From Zygotorulaspora mrakii (taxonomy: Eukaryota > Ascomycota > Saccharomycetes > Saccharomycetales > Saccharomycetaceae), in the NCBI RefSeq assembly GCF_013402915.1, contig NC_050720.1, forward strand, positions 558,001 to 622,000: 64,000 nucleotides of DNA, written 5' to 3'. Shown here in pieces: positions 51,711-61,037 of this stretch. Position numbers and translations under genes: made by a program. The notes beneath the pieces are model-generated. The model searched no databases. It had not been told where the DNA came from and saw only the letters and a list, made by a program, of their open reading frames with translations. Every line of letters begins with the position of its first letter. Within the stretch, counting starts at the first letter, position 1.

Positions 51711-53603
51711 ATGGACTTTCTGGATGAGCAGTACATTGAAAATGTTCCGACTCCCGGGGCAGGCAATGTTGTGAGCAGCGCAGGTTTGAAACCTCCTGTG
51801 GCAAGATCGGGGCACTCTTCAGGGTCGGCGCAACTTTCGAGGAGTTCTAGTTTTCAGTGGGGTTTGGGTAATAATGTGTCGTCGCAACCTACTACATCTG
51901 TCAACATGGATCAAACGATTTGTCAGATATCAGCAACTCCGACCTCTTTAACGCCTGTTGTTACACCTAGCGTTACGCCCGCGGTCACACCTGACGTTGT
52001 AACCTCTAGTCCCTCGATCTACAGAGCTGTATTACTTGAGAGCCGAATGAACGATGCTGCAGAGAACGAAGCACAGGCGAATTCCAGGGTGCTAGATAAA
52101 GATGATGCATTGATGGAGTCTATGTCTCAGAGTATATACTCGAACGTTGATTCTGGGCGACGAATATTTCCCTTTGTCAGTGTTGATATACCAACAGTTT
52201 TCATTAACAAGAAACCATTGACTACAGAGGACCTTGATTTGCGCTGTTGGGATAAGAATTTCTTCATTTTAACGTCAGCGGGGAAACCAATCTATTCGAT
52301 GCACGGCAAGGACGAACAAATTATATCATTTATGGGAATATTACATACTGTAGTCAATTACTTCCAACTGGAAAACTCCACCGATATCAGAATGATTGAG
52401 TCAGGGGAGCAAAAATTCATTTTCCTAGATCGATCTCCAATTATTTTGGTTGCCTATTCAACGAGAGGTGAAACTTCAAATGAATTGATCAGTCAGCTGG
52501 ACTTTTTACATTCGTATCTTCTATCATCACTGAGTCAACGGCAAGTATCTAGGATATTTGATAAAAGAGAAAATTTCGATTTGAGAAATTTTTTAGAATC
52601 AACAGATTTCGAAAACTTAGATGAGATTTGTTCCTTGATTAGCGAGAAATTTTATCCTGATGTTTTACTTGGTTCATTACAATGTTTGACTTTGAATAGA
52701 TCATATAGATCTCAACTTCATGAATGTATGCTCCAGAATTTAATGAGAGAATCAGATTTACCTAGAGGTACTTTACTTTATGGACTAATCGTTGCACCAA
52801 ATAGTAAATTATGTTCAGTACTGCGACCAAGAGGCCATACTTTACATACGACTGATCTTCATCTACTGTTCTGTTTAATTTTTCATCAGTTTCAAAATTT
52901 GAATGAAAATCAAGAACTATGGGTCCCAATTTGTTTCCCAAAATTCAATTCGAATGGATTTCTTTATTGTTATATCAAATTTCTGTCATCACCAAATTAT
53001 AAAATTTCTTCGAAGAGTAGGCCCGTGTTGGTTTTGATAAGTGCCCAGAAAGATGCTTTTTATCAATTAAAATTGCTAGGTGATAAATTGACCTCGTCAA
53101 TAACATCAAATGGATTATTAGATAAAATTTTTCAAGCTCAACCCGTAAGAATTGGTGATATTCAGGCACCATTGGTACATCATTTTTTGTACAAATCAAA
53201 GAAGCATGTTCAATACGTTATGCCACAATTACAATTTGCTGACAGAGAATCTGATTCAGTACAAGCGGAGGAATACGAAAAGAAACTAATGACCTATTAT
53301 CAGCAGATTCATAACTCTGTTTTTTCTGATGGTGGAATTCCGTTCAATAAATCGATAATAAATTTTTTCAACTGGGAAAGCTCATTAGGACCCTTTGAAG
53401 AGCCAAACAATATTGGTTTAATACAGGGTGAGAAAACTCAAATGTTGGGACTGGCTTGGATAACTCCAGGTTTTGAATTATATCTTATATCAAATAATGG
53501 CGTAAACGATAAAAGAATACTTTTAAAAAGTGCTAAAAAGATTATAAGCTGGTGTAGAAAAAATGAGGGCAAAATATTTGTTAATGAAGGAGCTACGTTT
53601 TGA
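51711..53603 (+). CDS. MON1: Mon1, subunit of the Mon1-Ccz1 Rab7/Ypt7 GEF
   Basis: The 630-residue protein (S. cerevisiae 644) has a disordered Ser/Thr/Pro-rich N-terminus (about 1-165) followed by three longin-type domains. The first opens with K-N-F-F-I-L-T-S-A-G-K-P-I-Y-S, the classic Mon1 signature. Mon1-Ccz1 activates Ypt7 in late-endosome and autophagosome fusion with the vacuole. A CACGTG E-box at about 51588 and a GGCGGCAAA motif lie upstream. It follows OM14 on the same strand, combining YBR230C and YGL124C neighbours. Confidence 0.93.
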   Translation: MDFLDEQYIENVPTPGAGNVVSSAGLKPPVARSGHSSGSAQLSRSSSFQWGLGNNVSSQPTTSVNMDQTICQISATPTSLTPVVTPSVTPAVTPDVVTSSPSIYRAVLLESRMNDAAENEAQANSRVLDKDDALMESMSQSIYSNVDSGRRIFPFVSVDIPTVFINKKPLTTEDLDLRCWDKNFFILTSAGKPIYSMHGKDEQIISFMGILHTVVNYFQLENSTDIRMIESGEQKFIFLDRSPIILVAYSTRGETSNELISQLDFLHSYLLSSLSQRQVSRIFDKRENFDLRNFLESTDFENLDEICSLISEKFYPDVLLGSLQCLTLNRSYRSQLHECMLQNLMRESDLPRGTLLYGLIVAPNSKLCSVLRPRGHTLHTTDLHLLFCLIFHQFQNLNENQELWVPICFPKFNSNGFLYCYIKFLSSPNYKISSKSRPVLVLISAQKDAFYQLKLLGDKLTSSITSNGLLDKIFQAQPVRIGDIQAPLVHHFLYKSKKHVQYVMPQLQFADRESDSVQAEEYEKKLMTYYQQIHNSVFSDGGIPFNKSIINFFNWESSLGPFEEPNNIGLIQGEKTQMLGLAWITPGFELYLISNNGVNDKRILLKSAKKIISWCRKNEGKIFVNEGATF

Positions 53604-53792
53604 TGGTATTTTCTCTTTCTTTTTAATTTAGAGAGAACCAATTTATTGCAATGTATCATCGATGATAGATGGCTTTTTGATACTCCACTGACGTGGTGCT
53701 ACGTACATGCCTATATTATTGAATTACACCGTTGCAGGGAAAGAAAAAAACAAATCGCAATGTCAGAGCTGCAACAGCAACTTCAAAAAAGT

Positions 53793-55085
53793 CTATGCAC
53801 TTCTCGGAACCTTTCTATCTTGTGGATTTTTGCTACGTCTTTGACTCATTACTACTCCTGCAGAAACTACTCCAAATTTTCTTATTAACTTCTTATAGAA
53901 CAATCCGCATGCATTGCAAAGAGTTGCTGGCCCCCGGGGGCCCTTTCTCCATTCAGGAGTATCAGTCGCTGAGCAATGTAAACATTTCATGTGAGTATTT
54001 CTATTCTTTCCTGATTTTGATGATTTTCCAAATCTGATAGAGTTTCTGCTATTCAAGCTACCATATAATCCATCAAGATTGCAATTGTCATCTGCTAAAT
54101 CACTGGCGTCAGTAGGATCATCCCAAAGCACATCTGATGAATCTTTGTTGCCAGGAGATTGAAGTCTCATGGACGCTGGAGAAATGCTGCTTGATAAAAT
54201 GGGCGATCTTTCCAATCCACTATTTAAAGAGTCACTGCGGCATAGCTGTACCCTGTTGTCTTTCCTTTCACTGTTCAAGTTGACTATGGAAATTATCGAT
54301 GACGAACGTTTATTGAATGATTTAGATTTCGCTCTAAACATATTCATCAAACTTTGTCTTTTCGTTTGTGAAGAACATTTCTCATTCTGATTCTGTGATA
54401 TTTTTTCACCCTTCTCGTCTTCATGACCCCTTGTGTTAATCTTGCTCACTTTTAGTGCATTGATCTTATCTAGCATTGCTTCACATTTCTTTTGAACAAC
54501 TATGAAATCACAAAGGGGTATGTTTTGTAATTTTGACCAACTATGTGCTATACTTGACACCTCTGCGCTACATTTTTTCAGCTCTAACAGAGCGTTAGCT
54601 GCATTTCTTTCGTGATCAGTGAAGCTTTCATCGCTAGGACTCTCAAAAAAGGTTGAACATCTCACTGCTTTGATCGAGTCTGCTTCTCTAACTTTGTATG
54701 CACCGCAAATATTTCTAGGGTAGCAAGATGATAGCGGCTCTGTTGAGTCGAATGATGTCTTCCGGCGATCAAAAGAGCCATTCGACTGGCTGTTTAACGT
54801 ATATCGAATTTCGCTACTTCTTGCTGAATTGACGTTAAGCGGAAGATCATTGGTTTTTCCCAGCTCAGGCACAATGCGTGGAATTAAACATAGCGCTTCT
54901 GACTTTTCGTGACCGTGCGATCTCCAAGTTTCTGCTCTAAAAATTGGTATTCGACCAACCGCAGGACTTGGTGGTGGAGCATTTGGAATTGGTATTGGTG
55001 AGTTGGCGCATCCGATTTGATTATCTACCTTAGACCCCCTTTTACTGTTCAGATCTCTACTATAGCTTTCCACTTCAATTGTCAT
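53793..55085 (-). CDS. GATA-type zinc-finger transcription factor (class IVb)
   Basis: The 430-residue protein is mostly disordered and Ser/Asn-rich with one C-terminal zinc finger at about 365-395. The spacing is C-x2-C-x18-C-x2-C with [21 protein letters not shown], the fungal 18-residue-loop class. The tail [12 protein letters not shown] resembles the small S. cerevisiae GATA proteins Ecm23 and Srd1. Gat3 and Gat4 are other candidates. I cannot name one orthologue: S. cerevisiae has no GATA gene next to MON1 or ROT2. It is convergent with MON1 and divergent from ROT2. Confidence 0.85.
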   Translation of the reverse strand: MTIEVESYSRDLNSKRGSKVDNQIGCANSPIPIPNAPPPSPAVGRIPIFRAETWRSHGHEKSEALCLIPRIVPELGKTNDLPLNVNSARSSEIRYTLNSQSNGSFDRRKTSFDSTEPLSSCYPRNICGAYKVREADSIKAVRCSTFFESPSDESFTDHERNAANALLELKKCSAEVSSIAHSWSKLQNIPLCDFIVVQKKCEAMLDKINALKVSKINTRGHEDEKGEKISQNQNEKCSSQTKRQSLMNMFRAKSKSFNKRSSSIISIVNLNSERKDNRVQLCRSDSLNSGLERSPILSSSISPASMRLQSPGNKDSSDVLWDDPTDASDLADDNCNLDGLYGSLNSRNSIRFGKSSKSGKNRNTHMKCLHCSATDTPEWRKGPRGPATLCNACGLFYKKLIRKFGVVSAGVVMSQRRSKNPQDRKVPRSA

Positions 55086-55495
55086 CCTCTAATGCTGTAG
55101 TGAATAGCTTTGGGCAAAGAAATTTTTCCTCAAAGTTGCACATTCTTTTGGAGTGTTCATTTTATAGTTCTCAGTAGTTCTTCTTCGAGGAAACTATCGT
55201 TTCTCCCACAATTACTGTACTTCTCTCAACACACATGTTGGTGAGGCATGCGTATTCTTTGTTTTGATGCTGTAGAAATCTCCTTTCTACCAATCTACAC
55301 TGTTTCTCTTTTTATTAAGAAAACTACTTGAATTTGAGTCATTTGCTATGCCAGTGTGACGCGACAACTTCGTCATTTGCGATTTTTCATTTTATATTAA
55401 GAATCTTTCCTCCCGTAAGAGCCTGCTTTTGAGATATTTGAAGGGTGATGACAGCGAACGGAGCTCTGGCGTGGAATTAAGCACTTTACCACACT
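55086..55495. other. Divergent GATA factor-ROT2 promoter
   Basis: About 410 bp between divergent starts. A perfect Gcn4/AP-1-type site (TGAGTCA, 55335-55341) lies about 155 bp before the ROT2 ATG and about 250 bp before the GATA gene. No gene was seen. Confidence 0.5.
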
Positions 55496-58273
55496 ATGCT
55501 ACTACCGAAAGTGCTTACACTTTTTTTACTTGCCCTGCATCAATTGTGTTTTGTCAATGCTTTTACAGACTATTTGTTGAAGAAGTGCCATCAATCTGGA
55601 TTCTGTCATCGCAACAGAGAATACTCCGGGAACATTGCGAAGTCTTTTAACCACTATTATTCACTCAATGAAGATAGTCTTAAATACAGTGAAGCTGAAA
55701 ACGTTCTTCATGGCATAGTTGAGAAATTGATTCCTAGCAAAAATGCTGATGATATCACAATAAATCTGCCGTTTACATTGCGTTTTATGCAGGAAGGTAC
55801 GAGTGTGAGGTTCACCATCGATGAAGAAAGAGCCCCTACCGAAAATTTACCAGATTATATATCTTTAAGAAGGTACAATGAAACTTCAAAGTGGGCCTTC
55901 GACGAGCATGCACCACTTTCTGCTGATTTTGCCAGCGTGAAAAAAGGGCATTCATGGTTTCGTTCTGACAAGGTCACTTTTTTGAACAAGGCAGGCACTC
56001 TTAAGATTGAGATCCTGAGGAAATCATTCCTGTTGAACATTTACTACAATGGTCGACTTTCTTTAGTTATAAATGATCGGTCATTTTTAAACATTGAGCA
56101 CTTAAGATCGAAAGAGGAAAATTTCAAAAATTTGCTGCCTGAGGAGTCTTCTTTCAATATGTTCAAAGACAGCTTTGAATATTCAAAAGATGATACTCTT
56201 CCTTTTGGTCCTGAATCAATTGCTGTTGATTTCACTTTTAAGAACTACGAAAATTTATATGGTATACCAGAGCATGCTGACTCGTTACGGTTGAGAGACA
56301 CATCTGAAGATGAGCCATACCGCTTATTCAATGTTGACGTTTTCGAATACACAGTGAAATCAACTTCGCCTATGTACGGTTCAATACCTTTTATGCTTGC
56401 AACAAATCCACGGTCAAGCGTAGGTCTTTTTTGGGTAAATGCTGCTGACACATGGATTGATATAAAATACGACCGTCATGATAGTAAAACACACTGGATC
56501 TCTGAATCGGGTATAGTAGATGTTGTTTTGTTTTTTGGTGACACCCCGGCCGACATACTGGAAGCATACACAGAATTAACGGGAAGATCTGTGTTGCCAT
56601 CTCTGGCATCCATTGGTTATCATCAGTGCAGATGGAATTATAATGATGAATTAGATGTTTTGACGGTTGACTCCGAGATGGATCGTGCACATATTCCATA
56701 CGACTATATTTGGCTGGATCTTGAGTATACAGATGAGAAGAAGTTTTTTACATGGAATCCATCTGCTTTTCCAGATCCTGAGCGTCTACTGGGTAGGTTG
56801 AAGAGGTTAGGCCGTCAACTCGTTATTCTAATAGATCCTCACATCAAAACGGGATATGAAATCAGCAAAGCTATAATAGAAAGAGGTGCTGCCGTCAGAG
56901 ACCCATTGCAGGGAACATTCTTTGGTGAATGTTGGCCTGGAACCTCTGTTTGGATTGATACCTTTAGTAGAAATGCTCAAATACTTTGGAGCTCATTTTT
57001 AAAAACACTGGTAAGTGCCACCAACTTACACATCTGGAACGATATGAATGAACCATCTATCTTTAGTGGACCTGAAACAACGGCACCCAAAGATCTTCTT
57101 CACGAAGGCGGATTTGAAGAAAGATCTGTGCATAACGTTTACGGCTTAACAGTTCATGAAACGACATATCATTCAATGAAGGAAATTTTTTCGGGCGAGG
57201 ATTTAAGACCATTCATATTGACGAGAGCATTTTTTGCTGGATCCCAAAGAACAGCTGCCACATGGACTGGCGATAATGTTGCGAATTGGAATTATCTTGG
57301 CATTTCTATCCCGATGTGCTTGAGTAATAATATCGTTGGAATGCCGTTCATTGGTGCTGACATTGCTGGATTTTCTGGAGATCCCGAGCCTGAATTACTC
57401 ATACGTTGGTACCAAGCAGGTCTCTGGTATCCATTCTTCAGAGGACATGCCCACATTGATACCAAGAGAAGAGAGCCGTATTTGCTCGAAGAGCCCGTTA
57501 AGTCGCTGGTACGCGATGCTATTCAACTCAGATATTCATTACTTCCTACTCTTTACACTGCTTTTCAGAAAACGAGTACTTCAGGAGTACCCATCATGAA
57601 ACCCATGTTTTTTGAGAAACCTAACTTTTGTCAGCTATATGGAGTAGATGATCAATTTTATATTGGGGATACCGGTATTCTCGTAAAGCCAGTTGTCGAG
57701 AAAGGTATCACTCAAGTTGAATTTCTCTTGGCGCCAGGTATATATTATGATTTATTCACATTAGAGCCATTTATTACGAGCTATGAAGAACCGGAAAAAT
57801 ATTCTGTGGCTGCTGATTTAGGCAAGATTCCCGCTCTCTTGGAAGGTGGTCACATCATTGTTAAAAGAGATAATTATAGGAGATCGGCCAAGCTGCTTCG
57901 AAATGATCCATTTACGCTAGTGATTGCACCAAATAGGAATGCTGATGCTGTCGGAGAAATATATGTTGATGATGGAGAGACTTTTGCGTACCAGAGAGGC
58001 ATTTATTTAAAATCAGTTTTCCAGCTCAAAAATGGGAAAATAATAACATGTGTTCCGGAGCATGTGCCTCCTAACCAGGAGTTTGTTGGAACCACAACCA
58101 TCAACAGGATAAATGTGGCGTTGGATGGAAACGACGTAAGCATCAAAGATACTGTGAACATCACACAAGGTGCCGAATGTCGTATCGCAACTGTGACAAA
58201 AAAGAGGCCCAACACGGCTATTATAGAAAATGTTCAATTGAGATTCAATGAATCCTGGACGATAAATTTTTAA
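55496..58273 (+). CDS. ROT2: Rot2, glucosidase II alpha subunit
   Basis: The 925-residue protein (S. cerevisiae 954) begins with a clear signal peptide (M-L-L-P-K-V-L-T-L-F-L-L-A-L, cleavage near residue 22). It is a GH31 glycosidase with the catalytic nucleophile in I-W-N-D-M-N-E-P-S and the acid/base region W-T-G-D-N-V-A-N-W. The conserved M-P-F-I-G-A-D-I-x-G-F and G-H-A-H-I-D-T-K-R-R-E-P blocks follow. In the ER lumen it trims the two inner glucoses from N-glycans with Gtb1, controlling calnexin-type quality control. The stop is 24 bp from the convergent SLX1. Confidence 0.96.
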   Translation: MLLPKVLTLFLLALHQLCFVNAFTDYLLKKCHQSGFCHRNREYSGNIAKSFNHYYSLNEDSLKYSEAENVLHGIVEKLIPSKNADDITINLPFTLRFMQEGTSVRFTIDEERAPTENLPDYISLRRYNETSKWAFDEHAPLSADFASVKKGHSWFRSDKVTFLNKAGTLKIEILRKSFLLNIYYNGRLSLVINDRSFLNIEHLRSKEENFKNLLPEESSFNMFKDSFEYSKDDTLPFGPESIAVDFTFKNYENLYGIPEHADSLRLRDTSEDEPYRLFNVDVFEYTVKSTSPMYGSIPFMLATNPRSSVGLFWVNAADTWIDIKYDRHDSKTHWISESGIVDVVLFFGDTPADILEAYTELTGRSVLPSLASIGYHQCRWNYNDELDVLTVDSEMDRAHIPYDYIWLDLEYTDEKKFFTWNPSAFPDPERLLGRLKRLGRQLVILIDPHIKTGYEISKAIIERGAAVRDPLQGTFFGECWPGTSVWIDTFSRNAQILWSSFLKTLVSATNLHIWNDMNEPSIFSGPETTAPKDLLHEGGFEERSVHNVYGLTVHETTYHSMKEIFSGEDLRPFILTRAFFAGSQRTAATWTGDNVANWNYLGISIPMCLSNNIVGMPFIGADIAGFSGDPEPELLIRWYQAGLWYPFFRGHAHIDTKRREPYLLEEPVKSLVRDAIQLRYSLLPTLYTAFQKTSTSGVPIMKPMFFEKPNFCQLYGVDDQFYIGDTGILVKPVVEKGITQVEFLLAPGIYYDLFTLEPFITSYEEPEKYSVAADLGKIPALLEGGHIIVKRDNYRRSAKLLRNDPFTLVIAPNRNADAVGEIYVDDGETFAYQRGIYLKSVFQLKNGKIITCVPEHVPPNQEFVGTTTINRINVALDGNDVSIKDTVNITQGAECRIATVTKKRPNTAIIENVQLRFNESWTINF

Positions 58274-58297
58274 ATTGGATAACGCCATTAATCACAT

Positions 58298-59236
58298 TCA
58301 TGATCCATATAGAGCCATTAAAAATGCAGAGTATTTGACGACCTGGGTCCATCTTAAGGGCGTGGAGCATTCTGGACACTTACCCAGGGTTGGGATAAGT
58401 AAAAGTCTTTCCTTTAAATGCTGTTCTTCATCCACGAGATATCGATTGAGACAGCTCAAATGAGCAACTAGTTTACATGTTTCCGATGGGCAAAATGCTA
58501 CATATGGCTTGAAGAAAGCTTGGTCCGAGGTATAATCAATAATTTGATTACATATAGCGCAATTTAGTGAACCGTAGGTTAATCTTTTAGCAAATCTCTG
58601 GCACATGTCTCGTGTTTCATTTATCTGATGTTCGTACAATTGTTTTACAAGCTTCAAATTCTCTTTTTCAAACAACGTAATGGCATCGTCGCCATTCTTA
58701 ACAAATATAGAAAGAGCTCTTTCAGAAATTTTAGTCGTCAAGTGGATGCTGTCCACATTAACCTTGAACTTGTTTTCTTCCCATATTTTTTTCATTTCAG
58801 AATTAAAAAAATGGATTATGAGATCCATATATCTGAAGTAAGCATGCTTAAAAAGTAGCCGAACTAACGCCAGTTTGTGATGAATGCTTCTACCACTTGT
58901 CTTGTTTTTCACAATGCGATCTTCTTCTTTAATGTAATGTGTACTGTATCCATGTTGCCAGGCGTGTTCGAATTGCAAGGCCGCTATTTTGCAAGGGAAG
59001 CCATGAACCACGGCAATCATTTCCCATGGTCTTGTTCCCTCCCTTCGAGTGCGGTAAGCCCCGCCATTATTTAAAATTCCATTATGCTGCCGTAACCGTC
59101 TCAAAGGGTTTGGTGTTGAACCTATATAAAAGGACTGTCTCTTCGGTATAGATTGTAGCAGATAACAGCAATAAAAATCTGCAAAACTTTGCTGTTGCTT
59201 TTCAATTGGGCGATCAGATTCCTGTAATTTGTCCAT
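58298..59236 (-). CDS. SLX1: Slx1, structure-specific endonuclease catalytic subunit
   Basis: The 312-residue protein (S. cerevisiae 304) has an N-terminal GIY-YIG nuclease domain (about 22-105). The motif is diverged to C-Y-L-L-Q and F-Y-I-G-S-T, followed by R-R-L-R-Q-H-N-G with the catalytic arginine. A conserved Glu lies downstream in L-Q-F-E-H-A-W-Q-H. A C-terminal zinc-binding RING-like finger (about 222-300) has C-A-I-C, C-P-S-x-x-C, H-L-x-C and C-P-E-C. With Slx4 it cleaves 5' flaps and Holliday-type junctions, notably at rDNA. S. cerevisiae SLX1 (YBR228W) is likewise between ROT2 and MCX1. Confidence 0.95.
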   Translation of the reverse strand: MDKLQESDRPIEKQQQSFADFYCCYLLQSIPKRQSFYIGSTPNPLRRLRQHNGILNNGGAYRTRREGTRPWEMIAVVHGFPCKIAALQFEHAWQHGYSTHYIKEEDRIVKNKTSGRSIHHKLALVRLLFKHAYFRYMDLIIHFFNSEMKKIWEENKFKVNVDSIHLTTKISERALSIFVKNGDDAITLFEKENLKLVKQLYEHQINETRDMCQRFAKRLTYGSLNCAICNQIIDYTSDQAFFKPYVAFCPSETCKLVAHLSCLNRYLVDEEQHLKERLLLIPTLGKCPECSTPLRWTQVVKYSAFLMALYGS

Positions 59237-59411
59237 GAGATGCTGATTCCAAGCTTACTTTCTTTACGGTTACGATGCCTTTTCCAGGTTGTGATATGGC
59301 CATGGAAGTTTGTGGGCCATCTCGCGCATCGAAGATCACTTCAGGGCGATATTTAATAAGTTGACAAATTTCACCTAGAATTGAGCTTTACATAACTATT
59401 AGATAGAAGTA

Positions 59412-60959
59412 ATGCTATTTAAATCAAAAAGTGTCCCCCGAGTATATAGAATTTTTTTTGACAGGAATTATGCTATAAAAATAAGTGGGAGTGCTGTGGC
59501 TGCGTCTCAAAAGCTCGGCAACCTACCTCTTTTGAAGGTTCCACCACCAAGAATATTAAAAGAGCACCTTGATGATTATGTTATCGGTCAAGACATTGGA
59601 AAAAAGGTTTTGAGTGTTGCTGTTTATAATCACTACCTGAGAATCAATGACAAGCATAGAAAGCTTCAATTACAAAGAAAAAGGGAAATGCTGAACAGGG
59701 AACAAGAACAAAAAAAAGACGACGAGAACGAACCAATCGTAGCTAGCAGCAGTGAATCGCAAGCAGGTTTGAAAAATTTGCAGAGTCAATTTGAATTTGA
59801 TTTGTCTAAGGTAGATGAAGATTTGGAATTGAGCAAGAGCAACGTACTCATAGTTGGACCATCGGGTACTGGAAAAACTTTGCTAGCAACAACTTTGGCA
59901 AAGGTGCTAGATGTTCCAATTGCTATAACAGATTGCACTCAAATGACACAAGCAGGCTATATAGGCGAAGACGTGCAAGTTTGCATAGAGAGGCTTTTGA
60001 TCAATGCAGATTACGATGTCGCAAAAGCTGAAAGAGGTATAATCGTCTTAGATGAAATAGATAAGCTCGCCAAACCTGCAGCCAGTATTGGTACAAAGGA
60101 TGTGTCTGGAGAAGGAGTCCAGCAGTCATTACTTAAGATTCTGGAAGGTCACAAGGTAGAGCTCACTGTTAAGCGGCCAGTGAAAATCAGTAAAGATAAC
60201 AATAACAATCAGGCAACTTCTAAAAAGGACGAATCGTTCACTGTAGATACTTCAAATATTCTATTCATGATCATGGGTGCCTTTATAGGTTTGGATAAAC
60301 ATGTGAAAGCTAGAATTACCAAATTACAAGACAATAGCAAATCCTCAGGTAAGTCGTCTGAAATCGATAATTCCCAGAACTTAAGATTTAGCAATAAAGT
60401 AGAGGAAATTGAGTTACAAAACGGGAAGAAAACGTGTGCGCTAAACTTGGTGACTCCTTCTGACCTTGTTACTTTCGGACTAATACCAGAACTGATAGGA
60501 AGAGTTCCTATCATCACGGCACTTGAACCGTTACAAAAAGATGATCTTTACCATATTCTGAGAAAGCCAAAAAATGCACTACTGGACCAATACGAGTATA
60601 TATTTCAACAGTTTGGGGTCAGATTAGCAATAACACGCAATGGACTCGATCATATTGCTCGGTTAGCTTTGGCAGAAGGGACTGGGGCAAGAGGACTTAG
60701 AGGCATTATGGAAAGGCTTCTCCTCAATATTAACTACCAATGTCCTGAGTCTGGCGTTTCATATGTTTTAATCAATGAGAAAACCGTTGAATCCCTTCAG
60801 CAAACAAAATACTCGCTAGCAACAAATGTTGACGCAAAATACTATTCAGAAGAGCAAAAGGATAAGTTTTTGCATGATGTGTATACGGAAGATGAATTGT
60901 TAGGTGTGCAGCTCAAAAAAGAGCTTGCGGGAAATGCAATTTCAGAGAAAAGCTACTAG
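59412..60959 (+). CDS. MCX1: Mcx1, mitochondrial ClpX-type unfoldase
   Basis: The 515-residue AAA+ protein (S. cerevisiae 520) starts with a mitochondrial presequence (M-L-F-K-S-K-S-V-P-R-V-Y-R). The Walker A is G149-P-S-G-T-G-K-T and the Walker B is I-I-V-L-D-E-I-D-K. The ClpX signatures L-x-x-Y-V-I-G-Q-D near residue 55, G-Y-I-G-E-D-V and the sensor-2 region G-A-R-G-L-R are all present. The bacterial N-terminal zinc domain and the ClpP-docking loop are absent, as in other yeasts. Mcx1 activates Hem1 (ALA synthase) by promoting PLP insertion and so stimulates haem synthesis. Confidence 0.96.
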   Translation: MLFKSKSVPRVYRIFFDRNYAIKISGSAVAASQKLGNLPLLKVPPPRILKEHLDDYVIGQDIGKKVLSVAVYNHYLRINDKHRKLQLQRKREMLNREQEQKKDDENEPIVASSSESQAGLKNLQSQFEFDLSKVDEDLELSKSNVLIVGPSGTGKTLLATTLAKVLDVPIAITDCTQMTQAGYIGEDVQVCIERLLINADYDVAKAERGIIVLDEIDKLAKPAASIGTKDVSGEGVQQSLLKILEGHKVELTVKRPVKISKDNNNNQATSKKDESFTVDTSNILFMIMGAFIGLDKHVKARITKLQDNSKSSGKSSEIDNSQNLRFSNKVEEIELQNGKKTCALNLVTPSDLVTFGLIPELIGRVPIITALEPLQKDDLYHILRKPKNALLDQYEYIFQQFGVRLAITRNGLDHIARLALAEGTGARGLRGIMERLLLNINYQCPESGVSYVLINEKTVESLQQTKYSLATNVDAKYYSEEQKDKFLHDVYTEDELLGVQLKKELAGNAISEKSY

Positions 60960-61037
60960 ATTACAAGCCAGCTTGTCTACAAATCGCATAGCGAGAGAAG
61001 AAAAGTTTTAAGTCATAACATTATCATTAGTTTTAGT

